Below are positions 27,554-39,425 of a stretch of DNA of 64,000 nucleotides, in pieces. The stretch is from the NCBI RefSeq assembly GCF_014805625.2, contig NW_023998421.1, positions 6,455,426 to 6,519,425 on the forward strand. The letters run 5' to 3'. A program made the translations under genes and the position numbers. The notes under the pieces are model-generated. The model did no database searches and was not told the DNA's origin. It saw only the letters and a program-made list of their open reading frames with translations. The stretch comes from Glossina fuscipes. Its lineage: Eukaryota > Arthropoda > Insecta > Diptera > Glossinidae. The number at the start of each line of letters is the position of its first letter. Within the stretch, counting starts at the first letter, position 1.

Positions 27554-30500
27554 CACGCAAGAGCGAAGCAAACCAAACTTGAAGTGATGGTAGTGGCAGT
27601 AGTAGCAATAGTAGTACGAAATATTTATAAAAGAAAAATAGCGAAGAAAAACAAAAAGCAAAAGAAAAGTAACCGGAAGAAGGCAAAAAATAAAAAGTGT
27701 TTACTGCAGACAAGACGACTGAAAGAAAATGCGAGTAAAAGAGGAACGCATACAAGAGGGTATTTCAATGTGCACCAACATTGCGTGCGTGTGTGTGGTT
27801 GTGCACACACAAAAACGGTAATTTTATTTATCAATAACGGCAACAACAATACCAACAACAACCAATTCCATTAAATAGATTTCGGTTGTAGCTCTTCAAG
27901 TAGTGAATAATGTAACGACGTAATGATATTACGTTAATAAGTTTTCCATTTCGTCACAAGCAAAAGTGAAAGTAAGTGTAAGAGAGAAAAACGGCAGAGA
28001 GAAAGTTCGTGCAAATTTAAGAGAGCAAGAGCAGTGCAGAGAGGCATGCGCATAAAGGCATGCGCTTCTTAAAGAACTTGGATTACCTATCATTTCTTCG
28101 TCAACTAAGGTAAACATAATGCAAACGCTTTTTTTTTCGTTTTTGCTCTCTTTTTCTCTCGTTTTCTTTAAGTCCTTTTTTTTTTCTTTTCTCAATTTCT
28201 TTCTTTTCTAAATTTTCTATTCGTTGTTATTGTTCGCTCTCTGCAGTTTAGTTATGCTGCTTAAACGCAGCTAAAGCTCTTTTTCTTTATAGCCCCTCGC
28301 CGCAACATATGCTACGTTTTAATAGCTTCAATGTCCTTGGCAAAGCATCGCTTTGAAGGATACAATACCATATATACTATGCATGCAGCTGCGCAGCAAA
28401 CGCAATTTCATTTCGATTGCAAGTTTCTTAAGAAAAATTGCAAACATACATATATACATACATACACATGTACTGAGCAATATCTAAGCGCTCAAAGCAA
28501 GAAACCTTTGAGAAAACTTTACTTACTTACTTACATATGTATGAACACTTATAGATAGCGGTATGTATAATATATATAAACTATTTTTACGTATATTATA
28601 TTATATAAATAAACTTTTCGTATTATAGAGTATATAACATATATAAACACATATATATATTGAAGAAAAAAAGGGGCCAAAGATAGGTATTTTTCTTCTT
28701 TTTTTTTTTTTTTTTTAGGAAATTCACTTCAGTTCATTTCAGTTCACTTTTCACTTTCATTTTCGTTTTCATTTCACGGTCGTGAGGTTTTCCCGCAAAT
28801 TTTCCTCTTGTTTTTTTTTTATTTTTTTTTATTATTATTATTATTATAAAACTTACATTACATTTTGTTTCCCTAGATGTAGCTAGCTATGCTTAGATGA
28901 TAAGGCAGGGTGCTGTTTCTTATGCAGACACATATTTACATCTTACGTGCATGTTAGTCAGTTACATAAAATTTGGAAAAAAAAAATGCTTTCCTTTTTA
29001 TCTCGATATTGTAAAGGTTTTATTTTTAACTTGTAAAGGCTCTTTTTTGTGTGTTCTCGGTTTTCCTATTTTTATTTCAATATTGGAAAAATATTTGAAT
29101 TTTTTAATTTTTTTTTTGTTTGTTTTTTTTTTTTGTTTGAAGCTCTTTTTTCGCTTGATTTGAAAAAAATGCTGAAGTAATGTAATTTCAGTTAAGATTT
29201 ATGTGACATGAGTCATGCGTTCATTTCAACCTCAACGCATGGAAACGCAACGAAAACGGTAATTTTTTCGTAGTTACGCCGCTATCATAATTTTTTTTGT
29301 TTCATTTTGTCCTCTCGATTACAGCGATGGACACTGCATGTTTGTAACGAATATGTACATCTTTTTGGAAATTTTGTTACACATGGAAAAAAAAACGGGA
29401 GAAGAGAACGGTTAAGAGAATCTAAGTTCACCTTAAATTACTTTTAAAATTTTGCATTAAGTTTACGCAAAACTTGATATCAAAAAACTTCTTTCACAGC
29501 AGCAGACTGTAATGCCTAGTTGGCAACTGCAGGTCAAGCCAGTTTACCTATTTGTCATGTTGAAAAATTGCTTCATTATGTCTTCTTTCTCAATATGACT
29601 GATCATGCAGGTTATGTAAATCCTAAAGGTGCAGCAATGTAATCGTCAAAAAGAAGTGGGAAGCGGGAAAGAGATAGTGAGTGAGAGTGTGCGCGATCGG
29701 TAAGTGTTATCTCTTTAACTGAGAGCGTACATCACTATGTCTCCGACCAACTGACATTCTTAACTAGTCGGCTATGTGGCAACCCCTTACCACATGCTTT
29801 TGCGGTATGACTTATAGGTTATTTAACAATTATTTTATTGATAGCTTCCCTAGTTTAAAGTGACTCATAACATACTACACCCCCACCTGATTCCAGACAG
29901 AGGTATAGAGGACAAGCTTTGTAGCATGAAAGTCGGTATTAATAATCCGCCTAGTTTCCACTGGGATTTTTTGCGCTTCGGATTACCATAGCATATCAAT
30001 TATCCATCGTCCATCATACTATTGAACAGCATTTCATTCCAAATTAAAACCGGCCTCAATAACGGGTTTTTTTGCCACATAATTCGACATATTCCATAGA
30101 CTAAAGAAAAAGGGAAAACTATGCCAACTATAGAGTCATCAAAGACTATATACATACAATCATCTAGTGCGCCGCAAAGCTTAAACATAGTGCGTTGGCT
30201 TATGTTCGCCGCAATTCATTACCACATAAAATGTGTTGCGTTCGTCCTTGAAAAGGTGCAAAAATTAATTCACGCGAGAAACGCATTACTATTTTTCAAA
30301 TTATACTCTTAGCTAATTAATTCATTAGAGCATTCAAGTTAATATTTATGATCAAACGCATATTAGGGAGAGGTTCGCTACCAATAATTTGATGACATTT
30401 TTCTTTATCTGTGGATGTTTGCTCGATATTTGCAAGACCAGTAAAGACCAGAATTTGTTCTGTTGCCAGATAGTGCCTCGGATCAGCTCGATGGTTTGTT

Positions 30501-31080
30501 TTGCAATTGTAGTCTTACCATTTCATTAGCAGAGGGTGTCCTTTATTATTTCTTAACAGTGCGTGGAATCATACATTAACGAGACTGTTTTTTTTAAAGT
30601 AAAGTAAATTCAATCGTAATGACTTTAAACCAATCGGGTTTCCTTCTTTTTCTTTTAGATTTTTCGATGACCACAAGCTAAGATTCTTATGTGTGGTCTG
30701 TATAGTTAGACAATAAGTATGCGTAAGTTTACTTTAAGCGCAACCTTGAGTATCAGCGAACAGATAAAGCAAGAAAAAATTCCCTATGTGTGGGGAGTTT
30801 ATGAGGCGCCCATTCAGCCTATGCGACTTTTATTATCGACATCAGCTTAGAACGATTATTAAATTTAGAATGGCGGTCTAAACGTGGGTCGCCTGCGTTT
30901 GTCGCCCGCTTCATACTATTAACACCTATTAATTTAAGCCCTTAACATGCTTACTTGCAAGGGTTTATACGAACTTGAGCAATGATAGTGTTGTTCCAGC
31001 TGCAGTGGTTCCGTACCATTATCATTTCAACGGGTCAAAGTGACAATGGTAAAGACCGAGATTTTTTTTTTGCATAAATT

Positions 31081-31660
31081 TTTGTATAGTAATTTATAAT
31101 CTAAATAAAAAAAAATTGTTTTACTAAACAAAACTTATTTTTATAAAATTTTCTTTATATATATATAATTTTAATTTATATAATTTTAATATAAATGAAT
31201 TTTTTCTATAGAATTCTTTTTTAATAAATTTTTTTTTGTTTATATATAAATATTTAGCATAAAATTTTTTTTGATTAATTTTTTTTTTATTAAAAAAAGA
31301 AATGAAGAAATTTACTTTTTGTATAAATATTTTATAGTCATTTTTAAGGTATATATATGGGTATGTAAAATGATCTAAAAATATAAAATTCGTTTTATAC
31401 ATATCTTTAATATAAACAAATTTACTCTCATAATATTTTTTTTTATTTTAATTTTTTCAATAAAATTTTTCAAATATACGTATATTTTTAATATAAGAAA
31501 ATGTTTTCTTAAAACATTTTTTTAAACTTTTATAAAAAAAATTTCTTTCTTTATGTATATATTTATATACATTTGTTTTAATAAAAATCTGCCATATTTA
31601 TATGCATATTTTAATATAAAAAATTGTTTTTATTTAAATTTTTTACGTATCTCCTTAAGA
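31081..31660. repeat. Extremely AT-rich tract with imperfect internal repetition
   Basis: Nearly 600 bp consist of alternating ATATAA, TTTTTTTT and AATTTTAATATAAA blocks that recur every 60-80 bp. The composition resembles the tract at 3.2-3.6 kb. The 92-codon frame on - here is all K/I/F/N/Y and is not credible as a gene. Confidence 0.7.
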
Positions 31661-32310
31661 CCGAAATCGATATAAATAGAAATAACTATGCTACGGTAAA
31701 TGCTTATGACGCCAATTTGTTACTTTTCAATCCCTAGCATGAAGCCATTTACTACACTACACATAAATAGTTAGAGAACGTAAAGAAAACTCGAACTAAC
31801 TCGACCAAGAAAAATGCGAATTTAGCAGAGAGAAAAACACCGAACAGAACAGCAAAAAGGAGACTATATTACAATAAACGACCGACAAACCCAAACCAAA
31901 TAAAGAAATACCAAAAAATATGTGGCTAACAATGTTTTCAAATACATACGTATTTGTGCGTGTATACGCTGAGGACCTAGTTTTCGAGAAAAGTTTTACT
32001 AAATATATGGCAAAATATATAAACCGTTCATGTATAAACATATACACGCATTTATATATATGTATATGTACTTAAAAAGTTAAGCAATACAAAGGAAAGT
32101 TGCGTAAGGTATTCACTGTAGACATAATTCGTGGCGTCTTCCCTCTTACAAAACCTTATCATTAATAGCAATATACTTGAAACATGATATTTTATGAAAT
32201 TTTCAAAACAACTTAAACTATGGCCAACAAAGGCCAATGGCGGTTTTGTCTTTACAAAATTGGCAAGAAAGTAATTTCGTTGTTTCTTCTATAACGAAAT
32301 GAGTTATAAA

Positions 32311-32588
32311 CCACTACAGCGGGCTATGAACCACCAATAATTAGCCAACATGTCTCGCACTTATACAGTTATACAACCACACAATCAATCATATAACGAC
32401 TTCCCAAAGTATGGCTTTTTATGTTGAACATAACGAGAAAATTCAGACAGATGGGCAGACAAGCTTAGAAAACAACTTTGAATCGATGGCTATAATAAAA
32501 GGTAGATCTGTCTCGAGTTTTTCTTGCTAATCCATACAACCGCACAAACGTAATATACTCTTATATCACAAGTGGTGTAGGGTGTAAC
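32311..32588 (+). repeat. Family A dispersed repeat, copy 8
   Basis: CCACTACAGCGGGCTATGAA opens the copy. AGATGGGCAGACAAGC, TCGATGGCTATAATAAAAGG, CGCACAAACGTAATATACTC and a clean AAGTGGTGTAGGGT end follow. The section between about 32400 and 32430 is shortened. Confidence 0.75.
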
Positions 32589-35154
32589 AGAAAACTTTGA
32601 ACGACTTGAGAAACTTCTGATTCAGAGGCAGTTTCATATAACATTCATATTGAATGATACATCCTTGGAAGACTTTTATCAACTTTGAGAGGCCACTTGT
32701 AAGAAATGAGTGCGTTTTGGACGAATTTTGGATAAAAAATTTCCAAAACTTTTTTAATCAAATCTATTATACCTTCTACAAAATCATTGACAGATTTTTG
32801 AATAATTGCTATATCATTGTCATAAATAAATTGTAATCTAAATTAACATAAAAAATGATTAATCACTTAATAAAAAAAAGAAGTGAGTTCTTCTCAACCA
32901 CCTACCTATGGATCTGATGATCTTAACACAAAAGTTTGTCAGACTTTGCAAGAACTCCACAGCCTAAATGTTCATTTACCAATTAACAAACTTTTGGATG
33001 GGACCCGCTCTTCATTTTTCGGCCGCATTGAAACTCATCAATCCAGCTATCCTTCAGGAAAGACTTGAATTGCTGAATGAATGACACTTATGGTCAAATT
33101 GAGAGGGAGGGAGGTTTGCTCTCTGAGATTACTTGGGAACATTTGCTTGCAAATACGTCGTCTAGGCTTATTAGGCAATATGTGGCAGCTAAACTGCCTT
33201 TGTGCCGTTACCGGCTTCGTAATCCCTTATATTTGCTCTGTAAGATCATATCATGAGCATTATCACAAATTAAGCAGATCTCTTAAAAAGTTATGCTACT
33301 CCTTTTTAACATCGTAATTGGCTGATACCTCTGCTACATTGTATTGCATGCATATCAACGTATATGCAAATGTTTAAATTTATATAGTTATATATTCGGC
33401 TCTTCACTTTTGCATACGTGCATAATCTTATGTTTTATGTATTATTTACTTATATCTGATATACATATGGACATATCGGATATAGGTAGTCGAGCAAGGC
33501 TATACGAATATGTTTATATCTACACATCTTGGTTTAACATATATATCCTCTGTCTAAGTACCAATGTATGGAATATGTTCCTTTTTAGATCGCATGTAAG
33601 TTCTTCTGAGTAAGGAATACATTCTTTTTTAAGTCGCATGTAAGTTCTTCTGAGTATGGAATACATTCTTTTTTAAATCGCATGCAAGTTCCTGCAAGTG
33701 TATAAATCTATCTATTCTAAACGGCTGATTTGAAGTGCTTACAGAATGTCCTTTATCCAGAGTTTCTACATAACATCCATCCATTCATACGTGTAATAGA
33801 ACATGACTCATTGAAACGACTCTCTTGGAAAATGCTATCTCTACGACTTACTCACCAAAGTCCAGCCCTTCCTATTACTACTCGTTCACGTTTCATTAAT
33901 TACGACAATGTACAAAACTGACTTATTTGAAAAGAGGAACGACATTTTCTTCACATTGCATCCATAAATTGTCAGGCAGATCGGAAAAGCGTTGTGCCAA
34001 TATTTTGAACGAAAAATTTTCACACAATGCACGAACATTTTTCTATACAAATATTCTGGTTTCATATTTACGTACGTGATAGAAGAAGAATGTCATTAGT
34101 ATGGAAGCATGTCTTTGCAAATTCACTAACTGAATACGAACCAGATCAGCGCGATACTGCAAATTGGTATACTCACGTTGACTAGACGTGTGTACATTCT
34201 ATGCGAAAACCCCCGCTTCTTATATACATGTCTGCTATCCTGGGGTATTGCATGCTTATTTTTTGCATCTGTGGAATCCGAGATATCTATTTTAAAATTT
34301 TATAATTAAAAATTATTTTCACAGTGTGTATTGACGAATGTTTTTCCGGGTGGGAAAAGATAAAACAGAATTGTTATGTTTTCAAAAGAATTAACTTTGC
34401 CTCATATTCAAAATGGATTGCATTCACCCAGAGAATAGCACCCTCTCAAAAAGGAAAAAAAAACATCAAACAGCTTGAGAAGCAATGAACTAAAACAGGA
34501 AGTAAATTCTTTTTATAACTAAGTTAAACTTGTTTCACGCTTGCATGAAGCCTAATGCGTTTGTACATAAAAAAAAAAAATAAAAAAAATTTAAATCATG
34601 GGTAATTGCAGAAATGCGCTACAAGCACTCAAATGCGTACAGTTTCCTCTTTAAAAAAGAAAAGCAAAAAATATTTATATAAGCAATAGCAAAAATTCCT
34701 TCATTGTGCATTAGAGCTTGTAGGGGATGTAAACTTTAAGAAAATTATATTTAATATATTATATATTAATAGCAGAGGCTTCATATAGCCTTTGATGTTA
34801 ATTAGAAAACGATCAGTGGTCCAGTGATAAAATTAATTCCAATTCAATTTCATAACACGCTCTCATGAACACTCTCTTTCCTTCATTATTAACGCTTGCA
34901 AAGATTGATGCAAAAATACAACATGTATTGTGCACGCTCTTATACGAATATGAAAACAGACAAGCGAGGGTGCTTATTAGGCTTGTTAAAAAGACTAGGA
35001 AAAGCGCAAAGTTCATACCATCGATCTGTAGGATCATTTTTGATCAGACCGCTCGTCTTTTGCCTTCCACTCTTCCCTGCATGCAATCATTCAATTAACT
35101 ATCCATTTTGTCCCCTCACTCTTTATTAATTATTTATTATCGTACAGGACACAA
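32589..35154. other. No named gene
   Basis: A moderately GC-richer stretch at 32885-33320 holds two consecutive short frames in different phases (NVHLPINKLLDGTRSSFFGR, then a frame from 33081). It may be a decayed coding fragment but I match it to nothing. The 44-bp tandem repeat follows. Confidence 0.4.
33570..33693. repeat. 44-bp tandem repeat, nearly three copies
   Basis: GGAATAC/TATTC...TTTTTTA.ATCGCATGTAAGTTC recurs at exact 44-bp steps (33570, 33614, 33658). The copies differ at a few bases and the last is cut short. Confidence 0.8.
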
Positions 35155-35466
35155 CGGTGTATTAAGTTTGTGCGAATGTGTCTAACACCCAGAAGGGCTT
35201 GAGATAGACCCATCTTTTGTTATACCGATCGACTCGGAGTCACTTTCTGAATCTATGTAAACTGGTCTGTCCGTCTGTCCGTCTGGTGTTCTTGAGTTTT
35301 GGATGAAATTTTGTACACCGACAATGACAAACGCTCTCGAGGATGTTTCGAGTTGGAATACTTTTTGGACCACTTCCTACATAACGCCTTCCTTTGAAAA
35401 GTTATTACAGGGATAACTGTGGGATCGTGTAGAGTATTTAACGGCACGTTGTGTTTCACTGTAGGG
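35155..35466 (-). repeat. Family A dispersed repeat, copy 9
   Basis: The reverse orientation copy shows GTGTATTAAGTTTGTGCG, TATACCGATCGACTCGGAGT, GTCTGTCCGTCTGTCCGTCT and GTGTAGAGTATTTAACGGCA. It is close to full length. Confidence 0.75.
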
Positions 35467-37292
35467 TTTTTTAATTTTGTTTTATTCATTTAGTTATTAA
35501 CACGTATACAATCTTGAAGCCGTTGAAGCTAATATTTACCACTGCTTTCTAAATGTTCAATCATGTCATTAAATCACTCACTCATGTCACTTATAATTAC
35601 TAAAAAGTTTCCTCTTATTTATAGATTTGCCTGAGATGTTGTATATAACAAATATTCAGCGCAAGATAATGTGTTTTCCTATACACATATTTTATACATT
35701 TTAAAATACCTATAAACCGGCGATGGTATCTCAATATTAGTCTCAATAAAAAATTTTTTATTTTTCATATATCTTTCATTTTCAATGAAAGCTTCTAAGT
35801 TGAAATCCTTTTTTCTCTCCCCTTCCAAATTACTATTAAAAATTGCGTAAACAGCACTTTAAAGCACTTTATGTCATCGAAGCCATTATTGAGCGTATGG
35901 TAAACAAATAATTTAAGCACACGCATCCAGTCACATCAAAGGTTTTATTGTTCGTTATATATGCGTTTAAGGTGCGTTTCTAAAATCCATTATTTTGGAC
36001 AGTATATAGGAAACGAAGAAAAATGGAAAGATTATTCTTTGCTTAGACTTAATAACTTGATACACCTTCTCTCCCTTTCTCTCTCTCTCTCTCTCTCTCT
36101 TACACACACCTATTATAAACGTATTTCGTCATCAAAAAGAAGATAAAAATGAAAAGAAATTCTAACAGGACGTATAAGCAATTCATTTCAATTATTAGAC
36201 CACTAGAGATTGATACAATAAATGATTACCCCTAAAGGTAGGCAAGCAAAATTTGTCAAAAACGATAATAGTTGCAATGAGATCGGAAATTCAACTACCA
36301 CAACTGTTAGAGGGAAAGAAGAAATCTAATTTTAAAAAGTAAACTTAAGAAGGCAGAGTCAATAGTAAATAGTAGTTATTACTGTCTAATAAGCAATAGA
36401 TTTTTCGTCTATCTAAAGCAATTTTTTTTAAATTCTAACCTTGGCAGTGTCTTTCAGTACCTATCGCATACATCAAGAAAATATAATTGGTGAAATATCG
36501 TGATGAAAAGTCGATCGGTTTATGCCTACGCATGTGTTAGCGATTCGGTTTACTGCGGGGTATATCCAAATAGTTTTCGCAACATATTTAAAAGTATTTT
36601 TTATGAGGTGAATAGGGACCGGATAAACGCACAAAAAAAGACCGCACAAAAACAGATTTGAGTATATTTATTTAGGGTTAGAGTGTTGAGTTGGTAGGAT
36701 GCCATAAATAATTCCAATAGAGCTCTAAAAATTGATGTTCAAATTAAAGTTATTTTTAACTCGATGGTGAATTCTCCATATATAACGTATATGTGTATGT
36801 ACGTTGTGCATATGTACGTTATGTAAATATATAAACTTTCACTAATTTTATATTTCTTTGTTGATTATGGTTTATAAACATGTAAAATAGATTCAATTAT
36901 TACTTTTTTTGTTGTAGAACGTGTCCCCTAAATATTGGGATAAATGTTTCCATCTTATCTCTCTTGGAACAAAATACCGCTTCACACTTTAGAGATTCGA
37001 AACATTATACAATCAAATGTCAAATGAATAAAATAAAAAGGTACCTGCATGGAGAGGACTTGAACTTTATTATATAGAAGAAAAAAACCTAGAAAACTAA
37101 AGAAAAGATTTACAATCCAACTTTGTGTGGGCATGGCCATTTTTCCACATAAATCGCAAAGTAAATGTGGATTACTTCCGTCTTCTATTTTTCATAATTT
37201 ATGAATAACGATTAAAAACCTAGAACTTTTTGTTTAGAAAAACGGAAGTGTGTTCAGTTTACGCTTCTCAGTTAATTAGATAATACATTTTT
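35467..37292. other. No gene seen
   Basis: AT-rich sequence with a (CT)n run of about 30 bp near 36068-36100. No domain-bearing frame on either strand. Confidence 0.6.
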
Positions 37293-37535
37293 TTAAAAAT
37301 CGGGGAGGGATCCTTGGAACGAATTTGTTGGCTTCAATATAATTGAAATGAAAAATTTTGTTTTTCTAAACGTCATGTGAGGTTGCAATAACGATTTCAA
37401 TAAATCATAGGGGAATTTGCCACAGCTCCCACGACTTAATAATACAAACTCGCTTAAAAGCGTTACAAAGTGATTATAATTAGGAATAAAATCGAACGCC
37501 TTTATAGAATAATGAACTTGTCGGAAATGAAACAT
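37293..37535 (-). CDS. Hypothetical 80-aa frame divergent from the Rieske gene
   Basis: The - strand frame starts MFHFRQVHYSIKAFDF about 235 bp before the Rieske ATG and ends QGSLPDF. It reads through FVTLLSEFVLLSRGSCG and KFPYDLLKSLLQPHMTF with mostly A/T wobble positions, as in the real genes here. No domain, signal peptide or clear splice site is seen. It could be a small gene sharing a bidirectional promoter, or chance. Confidence 0.2.
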   Translation of the reverse strand: MFHFRQVHYSIKAFDFIPNYNHFVTLLSEFVLLSRGSCGKFPYDLLKSLLQPHMTFRKTKFFISIILKPTNSFQGSLPDF

Positions 37536-37539
37536 TAAA

Positions 37540-37768
37540 AATGATTAGCACAAACTTGATCACTTCATTTACTTAATTTGACATTTATCGTTGCCAATAC
37601 AAACAAACAGTTGTCATCTGTTTTTGCTTTGGCTGTTGTGCATGAGAGTAATTTCAAGCTGCATAGCCGAAAATTTCTTTACACCACCAACTTGCAAAAA
37701 TTTTTGTTCAATTAAAAATTAGTTAATTCGGATACTTTTGTAACTAAATTATTTTTGTAAAAAAAAAA
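37540..37768 (+). promoter_or_regulatory. Upstream region of the Rieske gene
   Basis: This is the interval between the divergent hypothetical frame and the Rieske ATG. It is AT-rich and holds no clear TATA box at a usual place and no recognised operator. It must include the 5' UTR and core promoter by position alone. Confidence 0.4.
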
Positions 37769-38853
37769 ATGATAAGTGCTGTCTCGCGTGCGTATTTACG
37801 GGCCAATGTACAAGCCGTGCCCAATAGCCTTAAACCAGCTGTATTGGGAACAGCTCAGGGCAAAAAAGTGGTCGTGGCTCCTTGCACGGATAAATCTGTA
37901 CCCGTTGGTAATACAAGAGCTACTATGGGCCTACAAAGTGATTATTAGACCAATTTGCCATGTTTTTATAGAAATCAAAGTGATATTTGGAATAGTTATT
38001 GCGAAGAAACTAGGGAATTTTCTCTAACATTATGTAATTATTTTTAAGGTTAAGTTCCTCTCTCTATTTAGAAAACTTACTGAGAGAAAATAGGAGAGAA
38101 TGAATGATAGTTAAATTTAAAAGCAAAACAAAACAAACAAAAAACCAGACAACGTTTTAATCAAAGAAACATATAATTTCAGCCGTTCATCAAGTGCGTT
38201 TGGCCCATAGTGACTTAGAAGTTCCAGACTTTACACCTTATCGTCGTGAAAATGTTAAAAATGCGAACCGCCGTAACGATAGCGCGGAGCAACGTAAAGC
38301 TTTCTCCTACATGTTAGTAGGCGCCACTGCTGTCGGTAGTGCTTATGCCGCCAAAGCATTAGTGAATACATTTGTTAGTTCAATGAGTGCGTCAGCCGAT
38401 GTATTGGCTATGGCCAAGATTGAAATCAAATTGGGCGATATTCCAGAGGGAAAATCAGTCACATTTAAGTGGCGCGGTAAGCCCTTATTCATTCGCCATC
38501 GTACTGGTGCAGAAATCGAAACTGAACGCAATGTACCCGTTGCCACCTTGCGAGACCCCCAAAGTGATGATGTAAGTTGTAAGCTATTTAGAAAATAATG
38601 TATATCAAATTTATATTCTCGGCGTTTGTTTCAGCAACGCGTCACTAAACCTGAATGGTTGGTGGTAATTGGTGTCTGCACGCATTTGGGTTGTGTACCT
38701 ATTGCTAACGCTGGTGATTTTGGTGGCTATTACTGCCCCTGTCACGGTTCTCACTACGACGCTTCCGGCCGTATACGCAAAGGACCCGCACCTCTGAATT
38801 TGGAAGTACCTACGCACACTTTCCCCGATGAAGGCACTTTGGTTGTGGGTTAA
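37769..38853 (+). CDS. RFeSP: Rieske iron-sulfur protein, cytochrome bc1 complex subunit
   Basis: This subunit carries electrons from ubiquinol to cytochrome c1 in complex III of the mitochondrial inner membrane. Coding exons are 37769-37907, 38183-38571 and 38635-38853. Introns of 275 and 63 nt have GT..AG ends and the phases agree, giving 248 aa. Residues 1 to about 50 are basic and Ser/Ala/Val-rich with few acids, as in a mitochondrial presequence. A hydrophobic anchor lies at about 87-111, and the Rieske fold occupies about 120-248. Both cluster boxes are intact: C191-T-H193-L-G-C196 and C210-P-C212-H213-G-S-H216. By family knowledge C191, H193, C210 and H213 bind the 2Fe-2S cluster, and C196/C212 form a disulfide. 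The C-terminus VVG directly before TAA also fits the family. The ATG at 37769 is the first one in frame and starts the [12 protein letters not shown] presequence typical of flies. The gene lies upstream of the MADF-BESS gene in the same orientation. Identity is close to certain; exact protein length is slightly less so. Confidence 0.97.
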
Positions 38854-39425
38854 TTCATATTATGTAGCATATGATTCTCATCATGTGTAAGTTATAAGAG
38901 AAAAAAAACATCTTAGTAAAGGAATGATTAATTAAAATAATGTCTGTACTCACTTTACTGTTATTTAAATGTTAAAATAGATACAATAAAAATCTGAAAA
39001 CGCAAGTGGTAACGATTGAAAAAATAAAGAAAAACGATGAAAAAACCCGCTATAAAACAACACCAAATTTATAGTAAAACATTCTCATAAGGTATGCCTT
39101 CTACTACCGGTATATTTTTAGAAGAAAATTTTTATCTTCTTAAGTCGAGTAGGAAATCGCTGCCATTGCTAACAGTTTCTTACATACAGGATAATTGCAA
39201 ATACAATTTTTCTAGATCAATCATCCGACCTATATAGCAATCCTCAATCATTTAGAATTTGTAATTGCAGTAGATCTACTACTACTGCTGAATACTGCTT
39301 GCGTATTAATAAAAGGTAGTACTGGCAACACTCACTGCCTGACAGCGTGAGCAAAATCTTCAGCTGTATTTCAGCACAAATCAGCTGGTAATATTCACTG
39401 CGTACTCTTGAAAAAAATCGGCAAC
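38854..39425 (+). other. Spacer between the Rieske and MADF-BESS genes
   Basis: It holds the Rieske 3' UTR and polyadenylation signal, then AT-rich DNA. From about 39230 it is richer in CTACTACTACTGCTG and CAGCTG motifs (39361-39388, TCAGCTGTATTTCAGC and ATCAGCTGG), a plausible E-box-bearing TATA-less promoter for the MADF-BESS gene. Confidence 0.4.
38985..38990 (+). terminator. Poly(A) signal of the Rieske gene
   Basis: An AATAAA hexamer lies about 130 nt after the TAA stop, in an AT-rich 3' UTR. The distance and strand fit 3' end formation for the Rieske transcript. Confidence 0.6.

Larger units (their letters stand above)
25991..31080. other. No gene seen; microsatellites dominate
   Basis: It has AT (26941), TTG (27230-27255), AC (27495), CTTA (28520-28535), ATT (28839-28850) and many homopolymer runs. 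A strong donor-like G|GTAAGTG stands at 29699/29700 after a purine-rich, GC-richer 60-bp stretch without an open frame. It could end an untranslated exon. Confidence 0.5.

Noticed and set aside
27426..27755. Long CVCVCV and FLFF frames on -
   Set aside because: Produced by the AC microsatellite and poly-pyrimidine DNA.
31124..31402. 92-codon - frame rich in K, I, F, N and Y
   Set aside because: The composition follows the extreme AT content. No start context, domain or splice support.
32883..33317. Retrotransposon gag or pol fragment
   Set aside because: Two frames look mildly protein-like, but I could not match any motif (no zinc knuckle, protease or RT signature).
37776..38027. 83-codon + strand frame over the Rieske first exon
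   Set aside because: It runs in another frame through exon 1 and into intron 1. The spliced Rieske frame explains the sequence.
38343..38546. Antisense frame over Rieske exon 2
   Set aside because: It is a shadow of the conserved coding exon with no independent support.
39408..39425. Earlier TTG start for the MADF-BESS protein
   Set aside because: A TTG start is unlikely in an animal gene, and an ATG in good context follows at 39426.
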